A stretch of DNA of 64,000 nt, from positions 496,001 through 560,000 of the forward strand of contig NBAY01000014.1 in the NCBI GenBank assembly GCA_002794775.1, read 5' to 3'. Source of the DNA: Porodaedalea pini. Its lineage: Eukaryota > Basidiomycota > Agaricomycetes > Hymenochaetales > Hymenochaetaceae. Below the pieces are notes generated by a model that was not told where the DNA came from, searched no databases, and worked only from the letters and a program-made list of their open reading frames with translations. Positions 1-10,656 of this stretch are shown here, in pieces; the stretch's first letter is position 1, and each line of letters opens with the position of its first letter. The position numbers were made by a program, and so were the translations under genes.

Positions 1-1280
1 CCCTTGTTGGGCTAAGCTTCGGCAGAATATCATTAACAATATGCTTCCAAAGCTTCCGTGTATCCACATCACCGATCGGCTGGGAAGCCAAGTAAACCCT
101 AACTTTGTGAAGCACAGCCTCATTATCGAACCAGGATGCATTCCAGCCATGCTTTCCTTGTTCGTATGGGGGGAGCTCCTTGTGCTTAGCGATATAGACT
201 GCATTGAACCGGATCTGTCGTGCAAAATAGGGTCCTTTCCCCATTCGTGAAGCGACCTTCTGGCTTGCATTTAGCCATGGCTTCTTCGATTTTGGGTGCT
301 TCTTGAGTTCTTCACGGAGCTTAACATAATTGGCAACGGTGGAGAGATGCATGAGACTCTGCATCACCGCTCCGGTTGCATGGAGTCGCCGTAGCTGACT
401 TACATTCTTCTTGACAATCACCAGTATATCAGTTTCTTCTTCTTCTTCTTCTTCATCAAGAAGCAGACCCTGTTCCACAAGCGGCATGGCTTCTGTCCCA
501 GACTTCTGGCCCTCATCCAAACCAGAAGCGGGCTCATCTTCTAAGTTCTGGAACTCTGCATGAACAGTGTCCCCTTGCTCAGAGACCTCCACCTCTCCGC
601 TGTATTCCTCAGGTTCAAACTTGAATTATGGTTAGTGCTAACTTTCTTCTTTGAAATTTACTTGACTTACCTCATCTTCTGAATAGACGGCGAAGTCTTT
701 GACAAATTCATCTGCTCTGGCAAATAGATTATCTACATCATCATTGTCATACTCCGCTCCCTCGGGCAGATCTGTGAAATCAAAGTCCGGCAATTGCATT
801 GTATGCGCTTCGGCGACCTTATCCTAACCTGTATTTTAGAAATATAAACATAACAATAATCAATTTTATATACTCACTTTCTTGGGAAAAAATGATGTTA
901 TTTTCTTAATGTCCTTTGCTTTTTCTGCATTTTTCTCCTGTTTTTTAGCCTCCCTCCATCTTGTTGTCCGTGAGTCACCAGAGTAAAAGGCACGCAGGGT
1001 CTTTCTCTTCTTCTGTTCAGAACTATGAATAAACTAAATTGATTTGCATCGACGAACTTACAGCTGGAGGCACTGCCTCGGTCGATCTCGAACCTCCCAA
1101 GCGAAGGTTTAGCCCATGTATCGCATTCCTGAGAATTTCCGACTCGTCCTCATAGCCAATTTCATCCTCGGACCCCGGTTCCGAGGAAGAGTCGACTTCT
1201 ATAGGAACCATGGTAAAGGCCAAGCCGCCGGCTGGCCTTTTAGACTTAGCAGTTCTCGACTTCGTGCCCTTTAGCGGCAT
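1..1280 (-). CDS. DDE-transposase-like protein, N-terminal part (runs off left edge)
   Basis: Four exons on the minus strand join in one frame: 1280-1062, 1012-878, 823-671 and 619-1, with donors GTAAGT, GTGAGT and GTAAGT and AG acceptors. The start ATG is at 1280. The product begins with a basic, Ser-rich stretch, followed by a motif ending KKITSFFPKK, a long acidic region with a Glu run, and then a block containing SRMGKGPYFARQIR and later LWKHIVNDILPKL. This order resembles the N-terminal region of basidiomycete DDE-superfamily (Tc1-like) transposases, whose catalytic domain would lie left of the window. No stop interrupts the 1.1 kb of joined exons, so the copy may be young. The family call rests on remembered motif style only; the splice structure itself is well supported. 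Confidence 0.6.
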
Positions 1281-2814
1281 TCTCAGGCTGAGAAGATGTT
1301 AGTCGGGGTGAACCAGGCTTGATGTCGTCACCCCCTGTTTTTTTTTTCAATTTTTTTTTGGCATTACTAATATTATTTTATTATTTTTTTTCTCAGAAAA
1401 ATTTGAAACACATCTATTTTTAGAAACACCCCCCAAATTGCGAGGTATTGGATAACTTTGTTACTTCTATTAGAAAAAAAAATTCACAGCCTCCAAAACT
1501 CAAAACTCCGGGCCGGGCACAGTTGATGGGAACTGCCGCTTTCCACTGTAGAGCGGTGTACCGTGACACTCATGCTATCTATCATCTTCGTCAAACCAGC
1601 AAAAGAAGAGACACGTCACGATGGGAAACTCAAGTGCGACACAAAGGACCATAGCAAAGCATACTGTAAAGAACTCTTGCACCTTGAGTGTATGGTCGAG
1701 GGCTTCAGAAGGATCAAACCTCAAGCATTCACCTGTATCGTGTGGCGTCACGCAAACCGAAAGCGACCTGAAGGCCGAAGTCAACACAGGAAAACATCTA
1801 GTTAGCTAAGTCGAATGATGTCAAAATGGAGAGAAGCTGCTTTTTAAACGAAGAGATCGAACACATCAGCGCGAAAACGAATAAATTCATGCTGGAGAAC
1901 GAGGTTCAGTGTATCGAAGCGATTGCTGCGCCCAATATCGCGCTGCTGGAGGTAGTAAGGGACGTACAAGGATATGTTGATGAACACATCAACGAGATCA
2001 ACCGCATTATAAAATGTCCTATTCAGCTCTTACCGTCATTGTCAAAATCATCGACCGCAACCCCGTACATCCCATTTTCCGCTTTCTGATCAAAGCATAT
2101 TTGAACTTTTCATATAGTGTACATTTGCACACTCGAAGGCAATATTTCTGACGGTGAGGGCTTGCTTGATGAGATGTGTACCGAACGCAGCAGCACGAGG
2201 CCAGCGGAGCAGGAGGTCGTTCTAATTAAAAGGCCGTCTTCATCGGCTGTGCAAAATCTCCTACTTCCGCACCGCTGGCCTCTCTCTCCTTCGGACCTTC
2301 ACTTGGTACCAACTTGGGCGTTGGCATTGTGGAGCAACAAGAACAATGTTGGCGCGAAATATCGTAGAGCCGAACACGCACAAGGACCTTTTGACGAGCG
2401 TGATCCGCGCTGCTTTAGGATCATCCGCGTTTTGCGGTAGTCAGACGGTCTTTCGCAGGTCGGACAGCGGGATTACGCCTGTATACTCCTTGAAAATTCT
2501 TCAGTCATGTTTGGCGGGACAGATGTGAGCGTGGACCGCCAGAACCAGACGAAACATGCAGTGAATGGAGGGACATGTGCCAGCCGCAGGCGATCGGCCA
2601 GATATTCTGGCAGCTGTACAGCGACAGGGTCTACCCCAGTGAGGCACAAATGGATCCAATAGGTTCGGTTCATGCATAATGCGTACCAGTGGCACTGAGA
2701 CGACAGGCCTCATATTGTAGGGAAGATGCCATTTGACGCACTGTTGATCAGAATGGCAGACTGCATGGTTTTCAGAAGGAGTGGAGCACAGTTTTTTGGA
2801 ACTTACGGTTCAAG
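1281..2814. other. Stretch without a recognised gene
   Basis: It holds T-rich runs at about 1339-1395 and several short ORFs. The best is a plus-strand ORF at 1826-2089 (87 codons) that starts MERSCFLNEEIEHISAKTNK and could be a helical exon, but I recognise no family and no clear splice partners. Two overlapping plus-strand frames are open between about 2117 and 2528, again without recognisable motifs. Nothing here is called as a gene. Confidence 0.3.
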
Positions 2815-2819
2815 CACTG

Positions 2820-3261
2820 TGTCATGGACGCTTTTTAATTATTCTCTTATCATTTTCCCTTATCTTATCTTATCATATCTTATCCACTCATTACTAATCA
2901 CACCTATTTCGACTTACTCATATCCATTACGCCCCTTTCTCACACTTTCATTATTCGCTGACTGATACTATGACGCTATTGTTCTACGAAGTTCCACAAC
3001 ATTCTTTCATCTATCTTTATGTAGTAGCTAATTCCCTGGTCTGTGCGCAGCTGCTGCAGGGTATATAAGTAGGTAGTCCTCCTGTACTTATCCCTTAGTT
3101 TTGACCTGGTCAATTCTACCTGGCTACGCCCAGAAACTGTCCCCTATCTCTGCACTGTGTCAGCTCTCCCTGGCTCACTGCTCCCTCCCTTTTCTCTCTC
3201 CCTCTGACTGAGTTCCGCGCGACCCGGTTACCTCTTGCGTATCCGTAGTCCGTCGCTGACA
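2820..3261 (+). repeat. 5' LTR of element 1
   Basis: 442 bp with TG...CA ends and short inverted termini TGTCA/TGACA. A TATA box (GTATATAAG, about 3061-3069) sits about 30 bp before the segment 3098-3109 that can pair with the primer-binding site. The LTR is T/C-rich in its first 100 bp. Compared with the 3' LTR it differs at four CpG sites. Confidence 0.95.
3061..3109 (+). promoter_or_regulatory. LTR promoter and predicted transcript start, element 1
   Basis: GTATATAAG is followed about 30 bp downstream by GTTTTGACCTGG (3098-3109). If transcription starts near 3097-3098, as TATA spacing predicts, this becomes the very 5' end of the genomic RNA. That end can fold back on the primer-binding site at 3262. 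The start position is inferred, not seen. Confidence 0.6.
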
Positions 3262-3273
3262 CAAGGTTGAAAC
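3262..3273 (+). other. Primer-binding site, self-priming type (element 1)
   Basis: CAAGGTTGAAAC directly abuts the 5' LTR. It can pair with 3098-3109 of the same transcript over 11 of 12 positions, counting two G-U pairs and one mismatch. I see no match to the 3' end of initiator tRNA-Met. In the known Tf1/sushi group the transcript's own 5' end primes reverse transcription, and the geometry here is the same. Confidence 0.6.
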
Positions 3274-4116
3274 TTACCCCTACCGCCTTGCGCATTCTCA
3301 GTCACCGATGCCAAGCTGGCTCTGAACATTCGCATCTCCTACCGACAACAATCTCTCTACCGCGCTACCATCTACACCTTTACCTGTACCCCGCAAATCA
3401 CTCTCACCATTGAACTCTTCCTACTATCTATCATCATCACTCTCAACCCCCATCTTGTCCAACAATCTCAAAACCGTCCACTACCTGTCCATAACCCTGA
3501 ACTCTAGACCAACATTCTTATCCGACGTGTCCGACGACTTGGACTGCGACCCCGACTACGATCGCTTCGACCCACACCTGTTCTCAGATCAATCTCACGT
3601 GCATCGATCAGGCCGATACGTCGTTAATTCCTTACCTTCATTATTAAACTCACTCATTTCATAACCCGCCGTCCTCTTTCTATTTGATCAACCAGCGCTC
3701 GTTTGAGAGGGGGTAACGTTGAGTCCGACCCACTCGAGAGTAGCTACCAGGCCTTGGGGGTGATCTTCGGAAAGGTCCCTTGGCACCCGTTGGAGTCTTC
3801 ACAGAGGAAGATCCGGGTTTGATCAGCAAGTGAAAGTCGACCACCACATCCGGAGTTTTGTTACAGCGCTCAATCAGATCCGCAGGCGTCCGCACCACCT
3901 GTCGGCTGGCAGTGTTGTTTCTGATTTGAGCTGGCTCCACACCCGTACGCTCGACCGTCTGGATCAGCAGCACAGTGGTGGAATACACCACCGGAAGACA
4001 CTGCCGACGCTGTCCTTGCACAACTACCACCACTGACCGACGACGACCTAGTACACCTAGACGACGAGCTAGGAGCCCACCAACCACCCCACCCATCACC
4101 AACACCATCGCCTATC

Positions 4117-5202
4117 ATGGCGGAACCCCAAGCCCCAGTTGCGCCAGCGGCCGGAGCTCCGACAATCTCAAACGACATGATGCAGGAGATCATCAACGCG
4201 CTACATGGCCTGGGATTATTAGCAACCCCCACGCCAGCAGCCGCAGCAGCACCTGTCCTTCCACCAACAAGCCGCAGTGGAGGAAGACACATCGCCAAAC
4301 CTGAGGCATTCAACGGGCGAGACTATAAGAAGTTCGAACGTGCCATCACCCTTTACGTTGAAGCTAACGCAGAGGACTTCGTGAATGACAAGGACTACTT
4401 CCTTTTCATGTTATCGTTCATGACGGAAGGCTCGGCCGCACTCTGGGCACAGAACTTCCTGGAAAGCATCAAAATGGACGGCTATCTGATCTTTTCACTT
4501 GTCAGTCGCCAGAAGTTCAACGAACAACTGGAGAAAGCGTTCGGAGATCTGAACGAATGCATGAACGCCATGCAGAAATTGGACAGCTGGAAACACACCC
4601 GGGACATCACAGCTGACCAATTCTTCCAGCAGTTCGATATCTATCGCCGTGTGGCAGGATACAGCGATGACGCCAAAAATGACGACACCCTCATCCACAA
4701 ACTGACGAAAGCCTTGGATAGAGAGATTGTATACCGGATCGAAATGAGTGACACAGTCCCAACCACGTACAAAGGTTGGCAAGAAAAAGCCATTCGATTT
4801 GACAACGCTAGACGTCAGATGAAAGCCATTGAACAGATGCGCGCTGCCCCGTCCAGACCTCAGGCACCCCCACCAAAAACTGCCCAGACATTCGCACCTA
4901 GAATCCCCGAAAGGCGCGATGCCACCGGGGTCACATACGGAGGCATGGGGAAGCCGATGGACATCTCACTCGAAGAGCTGAGGAAAGCAGGACTCTGCTA
5001 CTACTGCAAAGAATCTGGGCATCTACAGAGGAATTGCCCAATGCAGAAGAAGGTGATAAGGGCTGTGTTGATGGGGATGGAACCCCGAGAGAGAAAAGTC
5101 TGGGCAGACGAGACCGCGACACTCAAGGAGTCAGACTTTGCGGAGGAAGAAGAGGAGGCACTCTTTGAGCAGGAGTTGGATTTTGCGGAGCCCCAGCAGT
5201 GA
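4117..5202 (+). CDS. gag: Gag polyprotein, element 1
   Basis: 361 codons from ATG 4117. The N-terminus is Ala/Pro-rich, followed by a retrotransposon capsid-like helical domain (about residues 60-230, with FMLSFMTEGSAALWAQNF). One CCHC zinc knuckle has Cys294, Cys297, His302 and Cys307 (CYYCKESGHLQRNC). The tail is acidic. Gag assembles the particle and binds RNA. The frame is intact. Its last codons carry the frameshift heptamer, and the stop TGA (5200-5202) lies inside a predicted hairpin. The leader between the LTR and this ATG is about 850 bp, long for a retrotransposon, with only short ORFs. Confidence 0.9.
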   Translation: MAEPQAPVAPAAGAPTISNDMMQEIINALHGLGLLATPTPAAAAAPVLPPTSRSGGRHIAKPEAFNGRDYKKFERAITLYVEANAEDFVNDKDYFLFMLSFMTEGSAALWAQNFLESIKMDGYLIFSLVSRQKFNEQLEKAFGDLNECMNAMQKLDSWKHTRDITADQFFQQFDIYRRVAGYSDDAKNDDTLIHKLTKALDREIVYRIEMSDTVPTTYKGWQEKAIRFDNARRQMKAIEQMRAAPSRPQAPPPKTAQTFAPRIPERRDATGVTYGGMGKPMDISLEELRKAGLCYYCKESGHLQRNCPMQKKVIRAVLMGMEPRERKVWADETATLKESDFAEEEEEALFEQELDFAEPQQ

Positions 5203-5219
5203 ACATGGCACTGACTGGG
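5178..5219 (+). promoter_or_regulatory. -1 ribosomal frameshift signal, element 1
   Basis: The heptamer GGATTTT at 5178-5184 lies in the gag reading phase as G GAT TTT. After a 7-nt spacer there is a hairpin: CCCAG CAGTG (5192-5201), loop AACATGG, then CACTG, a bulged A and CTGGG (5209-5219). That is ten base pairs with the gag stop in the stem. The pol frame is -1 relative to gag and is open only from 5169, so a shift here joins the two. GGAUUUU is, as I recall, the dianthovirus shift site. Function is inferred from geometry. Confidence 0.7.
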
Positions 5220-8200
5220 ATAGGTTCAGTTTCGGTTTTTCAAACGGCCATTTTTGATAATTCTATGGACTCTGTAGATAATTTAGATAAAACACAAAAA
5301 AATGTAAAAAGCAATGTCACTCGCAAAAATATTCCTTCTGTTCCTGTACCAGTAGTTAGTAGTGTAGATATGCCTACATGTAACAACACTTCTGCCTCAT
5401 CATCTTGTTCTACTCCTGTGTCGAAAAATCATGTAAAACCCTATTCCGAATCTTTTAATTCTATTTCTTCCTTGGCCGGAACTGAACCGAAATCCGTGAA
5501 AAATGAAAACTCGTCGAAACAAGCTGAGAGGAAGTCCTGGAGAGATCGCCCTGTCCCCTTTACTGCCCCATGGGTGGTACAGCATCTCAAAGAGGATAAA
5601 CTTGAAAGTGCTTTAACGACTCTCCGAGTGTGGATGAAACAGCAGAGGCATGCTGAAGCGAATGAAGAGACGGTGCGTCAAATCATTGCGCTAGAAGAAT
5701 CAGATGCCGTGGCAGCTGTTAGGGACCTGAGGGGTCCGAAACGGTTTGTAAGAGGGTCTCGGGGGCAACAGCTCATGGTACCGATTCTCCTCCAAACGAC
5801 CGACACCGGTAACCAGTTCAAGGTAGACGCCCTACTGGACAGTGGCTGCACTGGCTCGTGTATCAACCGATCCTTCGTCGAAAAGCATCAGATCAGGACA
5901 AAAAAGACACCCATCCCAATCCGAGTCTATAATGCTGACGGCACGCTCAACAAGGACGGCTCGATCACAGAGTTTGTGGAAATGCGCATGACAATTAAGG
6001 ATCATTCAGAGCGCATCCACTTCGCAGTCACAGATCTAGGGAAAACAGATGTGTTCATCGGACATGAATGGTTAAAGCTGCACAATCCCAACATCGACTG
6101 GCAAAAATCAACGATTGAATTTGATCGATGCCCCGATGTATGCGGCTATATCTGTAGTCTAGAGGACATTGATGCAGACCCCGACGAAAACCTTGATCTG
6201 GTGGAACTTGAAGATGGTGATCAGCTCTTCCTCTTCGATTGGGACAGGTACATTAAGTCCGATCCGAGAAAAGCGCTGAAGGTCAGACAACAGGTGCTCG
6301 AGGAAGTCCCAAACTATGTCAAAGAATTCGCGGACGTCTTCAGTGAACAGGAATTTGATCAGTTACCAGAGAGACGCCCTTGGGATCATGCTATTGAACT
6401 CAAGCCGGGTTCAAAGCTCTCTGACTGTAAAATCTACCCGCTCAGTCCATCCGAACAGGTGGCACTGGATGAATTCCTCACCGAAAACTTGAGAACTGGC
6501 CGTATTCGTAACTCTCAATCTGAGATGGCATCCCCCTTCTTCTTCATAAAAAAGAAGGATGGCAAGCTTCGCCCCGTACAGGATTATCGCCAGCTCAACG
6601 AGATGACGGTTAGGAACAAATACCCGTTACCTCTAATCCAAGAGCTCATCGACAAAACAAAACAGGCGAAATTCTTCACGAAGCTTGACATACGTTGGGG
6701 TTACAATAACATTTGGATTCGAGAGGGTGACGAGCATAAAGCCGCCTTCAGGACAAACCGCGGTCTATTTGAACCAACAGTCATGTTTTTCGGTCTCACA
6801 AACTCACCGGCAACCTTCCAAGGATTCATGAACGAGATCTTCCGAGAACTCGTCAATGATGGACACATCATAGTCTACATGGATGACATTCCGATCTTCA
6901 CACGAACTCGCGAACATCATGACAAACTCGTCCGACAAGTCCTGGAAGTGTTGCGAGCAAACAAGTTGTTCTTAAAGCCAGAAAAGTGCAGCTTCGCTCA
7001 AGAGACCGTGAACTATCTTGGGCATATCCTCGGCAACGGACAGATTCGCATGGATCCAGCCAAAGTGGCAGGCGTAAAAGATTGGCCAGTGCCTAAGAAC
7101 AAGAAAGAGCTACAGTCTTTCCTTGGGTTCTGCAACTATTACCGCCGCTTTATCCTAGCGTTCAGTCATTATGCGAAGCCCTTGACAGTGTTGACCGGAG
7201 ATGTAGAGTGGAAGTGGGAGGTGGAGCAACAGGAGGCCTTTGAACATCTGAAGCAGAAGCTCTGTGAAGAACCCGTACTCACAGTGCCTACTGATGACGG
7301 TCAATTTCGGGTGGAGGCCGATTCGTCGCATTTCGCTAACAGCACCATTCTGTCCCAATTCATTGACGGAAAGTGGCATCCAATCGCATACCGATCGCAA
7401 GCGCTTAGCCAAGCAGAGCGCAACTACGAAATCTACGACAAAGAGATGTTCGCGATCATGTGCGCACTGGATGACTGGCGACAATATCTTCTAGGGGCAA
7501 CGCAAACCTTCGAAATCTGGTCGGATCACCTCAACCTCCAGTATTTCTGAAAACCCCAGAAGATTAACCACCAACAAGCGAGATGGCTACAGGAGTTAGC
7601 GGACTACGACTTCAAACTGTTCCATAAACCAGGTGCCCTGATGACTAAGGCTGACCTCCTCTCGAGACGAGCAGATCATGAGAGGGGGGAGAACAACAAT
7701 ATCGACATCGTTTTGCTCAAGCCGGACCTATTTGTAAACGAAACACTGCTAGAAGCGCTGGATGCAGACTTTGTTAAACAAATTAAAAGGGTACGAAACA
7801 ACAGGGACAGAGCAGTTGTGAAGGCGTTAGAGTGGAAGGAACGAGAATGGGATGAAGAAGAAGGGTTGTTGATGTGGAAGGGCAGGATCTACGTGCCGAA
7901 AGACCATAAACTCCAAGAAGACATCATTCGAAACCATCACAACAGCACACTCGCAGGACACCCAGGACGCTACAAGACCCATGAGTTGATCACACGCAAC
8001 TACTGGTGGCCGGGAATCCAACGAGATGTTCGAATATATGTCGAGGGATGTGATGCGTGCCAATGTACCAAGGCACACAGAGCGAAACCGCATAATCCTC
8101 TGAACCTGAACGAGATCCCGAAAGGTCCTTGGGAAATCGTCACGGCAGACCTGATCGGCGAACTACCCAAGTCCAATGGGCATAATGCAATCTGTGTCTT

Positions 8201-9338
8201 CGTTGACAGGTTCAGTAAACAGGTGCATGCGATCCCTACCTCTGTGAGCATAACATCGGAAGGAATGGCGAGACTCTACCGGGATCATGTCTTCAGGCTA
8301 CACGGCATACCGCGCAAGTTTATTCATGACAGAGGATCACAGTTCGAGTCCAAATTCATGAACGAACTATACCGGTTACTGGGCATCGAGGGAAACCCAT
8401 CAACGGCATATCACCCACAGATGGATGGTCAGACAGAATGGATAAACCAAGAGATTGAACAGTACCTTCATCTCTTTGTTAACCACCATCAGTCGGACTG
8501 GGCGGAATGGCTTGCGCTAGCGGAATTCGCGTATAACGACAAAGAACAAATGTCGACAGGAGCGTCACCCTTTTTCGTCAACCATGGGAGACACCCATAT
8601 AAGGGCACGAATCCTAGACGTGAATTGACCAATGAGTCCGCTAAGCAGTTTGCCGACCGGATGGCCAAGATCAGGGAGGAAACCGAATCGGCATTAAAGC
8701 ATGCGGCCGAAACCATGAAGCGCTTCTATGACAGGACAAAGGGAGAATCCATCAAGTATAAACCTGGGGATAAGGTCATGCTCGAAGGAACTCACTTAAA
8801 GACAGATCGTCCTATGAAGAAGCTGGGAGATAAACGCTATGGGCCTTTCATTGTTGAAAAGAAAATCGGCACGTCAGCATATAGGCTTAAACTTCCACGT
8901 ACATGGAAAAAAGTCTATCCAGTTTTCAATGAAGTGCTCCTCTCCCCATACCACGAGCCGCAGTATACGTCGCAAAAGCAAGATCCTCCACCCCCGCCCG
9001 AGATCATTGATGATGTGCCGGAATATGAGGTCGAAAAGGTTGTCGACTCCAAACTTGTGCGAGGGAAGCTCAAATACCTCGTACATTGGAAAGGGTATCC
9101 GAACGAAGAACGCACCTGGGAGCCAATTGAGAATTTGACGAACTCTCAAAAAGCCATTGACGAATTTCATAAATCGACTCCCAGTGCTCCTCGTGCCCTC
9201 AACACCCTAGAGATGTCACAGCTGAAGTTCCGACCCATATTTGAAATGACGGAGCCTGAGAGACAGGAAGGAGTGGCACAGTGGTGGGCCGGTAAGTTCC
9301 AGGGTAGGGAACAAGGGCGATCGGGACACTCACCTTGA
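5184..9338 (+). pseudogene. pol: Pol polyprotein of element 1, one nonsense codon
   Basis: Read in the -1 frame from the shift site, about 1,380 codons. After a low-complexity linker come the aspartic protease ([10 protein letters not shown], Asp at about 5838), reverse transcriptase with catalytic YMDD at 6876-6887, RNase H (VEADSSHF, about 7311), integrase with an HHCC zinc finger (HHNSTLAGH, then CDACQ at about 8050) and catalytic Asp, Asp and Glu, and a C-terminal chromodomain at about 9020-9170 (LVHWKGYPNEERTWEP). The chromodomain normally steers integration to marked chromatin. TGA at 7548-7550 falls between RNase H and integrase, where sister elements have Arg. The frame is otherwise open on both sides, so this is a single nonsense change. 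No GTG or ATG near 5199 is needed if frameshifting operates. Confidence 0.9.
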
Positions 9339-9350
9339 AGGGGAGGGTAA

Positions 9351-9792
9351 TGTCATGGACGCTTTTTAATTATTCTCTTATCATTTTCCCTTATCTTATC
9401 TTATCATATCTTATCCACTCATTACTAATCACACCTATTTCGACTTACTCATATCCATTACGCCCCTTTCTCACACTTTCATTATTCGCTGACTGATACT
9501 ATGATGCTATTGTTCTACGAAGTTCCACAACATTCTTTCATCTATCTTTATGTAGTAGCTAATTCCCTGGTCTGTGCGCAGCCGCTGCAGGGTATATAAG
9601 TAGGTAGTCCTCCTGTACTTATCCCTTAGTTTTGACCTGGTCAATTCTACCTGGCTATGCCCAGAAACTGTCCCCTATCTCTGCACTGTGTCAGCTCTCC
9701 CTGGCTCACTGCTCCCTCCCTTTTCTCTCTCCCTCTGACTGAGTTCCACGCGACCCGGTTACCTCTTGCGTATCCGTAGTCCGTCGCTGACA
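9351..9792 (+). repeat. 3' LTR of element 1
   Basis: 442 bp, preceded by the purine tract AAGGGGAGGGTAA used to prime plus-strand DNA. The four differences from the 5' LTR are at about 9503, 9583, 9657 and 9749, and each is a CpG transition. The duplicated target CACTG follows at 9793. Confidence 0.95.
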
Positions 9793-9797
9793 CACTG

Positions 9798-10656
9798 CCC
9801 TCTCAGCATCGAGTTCCTGCTTGAACTCGTTCAAGTAATGAGCAGATACTTATGTAAGAGAATGATTATAATTTAATCATTCATATGTGTATCAACTCTT
9901 CCCAGTGCATGGAATGCAGGCATCAAATGCACGGGTGTTCCTACTGGTAACTGAGACCTGCGGCAGCTAAACCGCAAGTACGGATTACCTGTGTATGGAT
10001 CCAGGTAAAGGTATGGAAGCTGGCCCATCTAGTGGTATCCATGCCGACTCTAATTGATGTTCAGGAAACGTGTCTGAACAGACAAACAGTAAGTATACTA
10101 GCACCAGATTACTCTGTTAATACTTATATATGTGCAGAAGACACTCAATAAGATGGTGACTTCCACACTTCCACGCTTTTACAGAGACTGGTATTGGAAC
10201 TTAGTGTTCCCTTCATGACGCTCGACATGATGGATCTGCCGCTGCATGCATGATCTCGCAGTCCGCGTTCTTCACCACAATTTACCTAATCCATTGCTTC
10301 TGACTTCGTTATTCTGTTCAGTCACGGTATTGTCACTGTGAATGTTGTTTCAGTTCTTGCCGATGTAGTCGGTGTCAATTTTCAGTGCCATGCTGGAAGC
10401 TGGCGACACGATCAGCACCGCCTGCATCACGACTATTAATATTCTCATTCAAATACGAAATAGCCATTTCTGTCCTTTACACAAAAGGTTGTCGGCGATG
10501 TGGTTCACCGACGTGTTTAGGCATAGTACAGGCAACCACGATCCTTCTATTTTTCAAGGCCCAAAACGCTCACCACTGCCGTCACAGATCATAATTTTGC
10601 GCAGGAGAAGAGAGAGAAGGAAGGGCCTCAATACATGTATTCAGGTATTGGTATGT
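9798..10656. other. Stretch without a recognised gene
   Basis: Short ORFs only, the longest at 10372-10722 (+), without family motifs. On the minus strand, the bases flanking element 1 rejoin into about 15 open codons ending at a GTAAGT donor (about 2806-2813). The element may therefore have landed in an exon of a minus-strand gene, but I cannot identify that gene. Confidence 0.3.

Larger units (their letters stand above)
2820..9792 (+). mobile_element. LTR retrotransposon element 1 (Ty3/Gypsy chromovirus, Tf1/sushi-like)
   Basis: The element is 6,973 bp with two 442-bp LTRs that start TGTCATGG and end TGACA. It is flanked by a 5-bp duplication CACTG at 2815-2819 and 9793-9797. Inside, in order, are a self-primer-type binding site, a long leader, gag, a -1 frame pol and a purine-rich tract just before the 3' LTR. 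The LTRs differ at only 4 positions, all C/T or G/A changes at CpG, so insertion is recent. One nonsense codon breaks pol. The domain order protease-RT-RNase H-integrase-chromodomain identifies a chromovirus. It shares the plan but little nucleotide sequence with elements 2-4. Confidence 0.95.

Noticed and set aside
3262..3280. tRNA primer-binding site for element 1
   Set aside because: No match to the initiator tRNA-Met complement; the self-priming match is better.
5199..7550. Pol of element 1 starting at GTG 5199 or ATG 5205
   Set aside because: The open -1 frame begins upstream of the gag stop and a phase-correct heptamer with hairpin precedes it, so frameshifting fits better than a separate start; reinitiation at ATG 5205 is not fully excluded.
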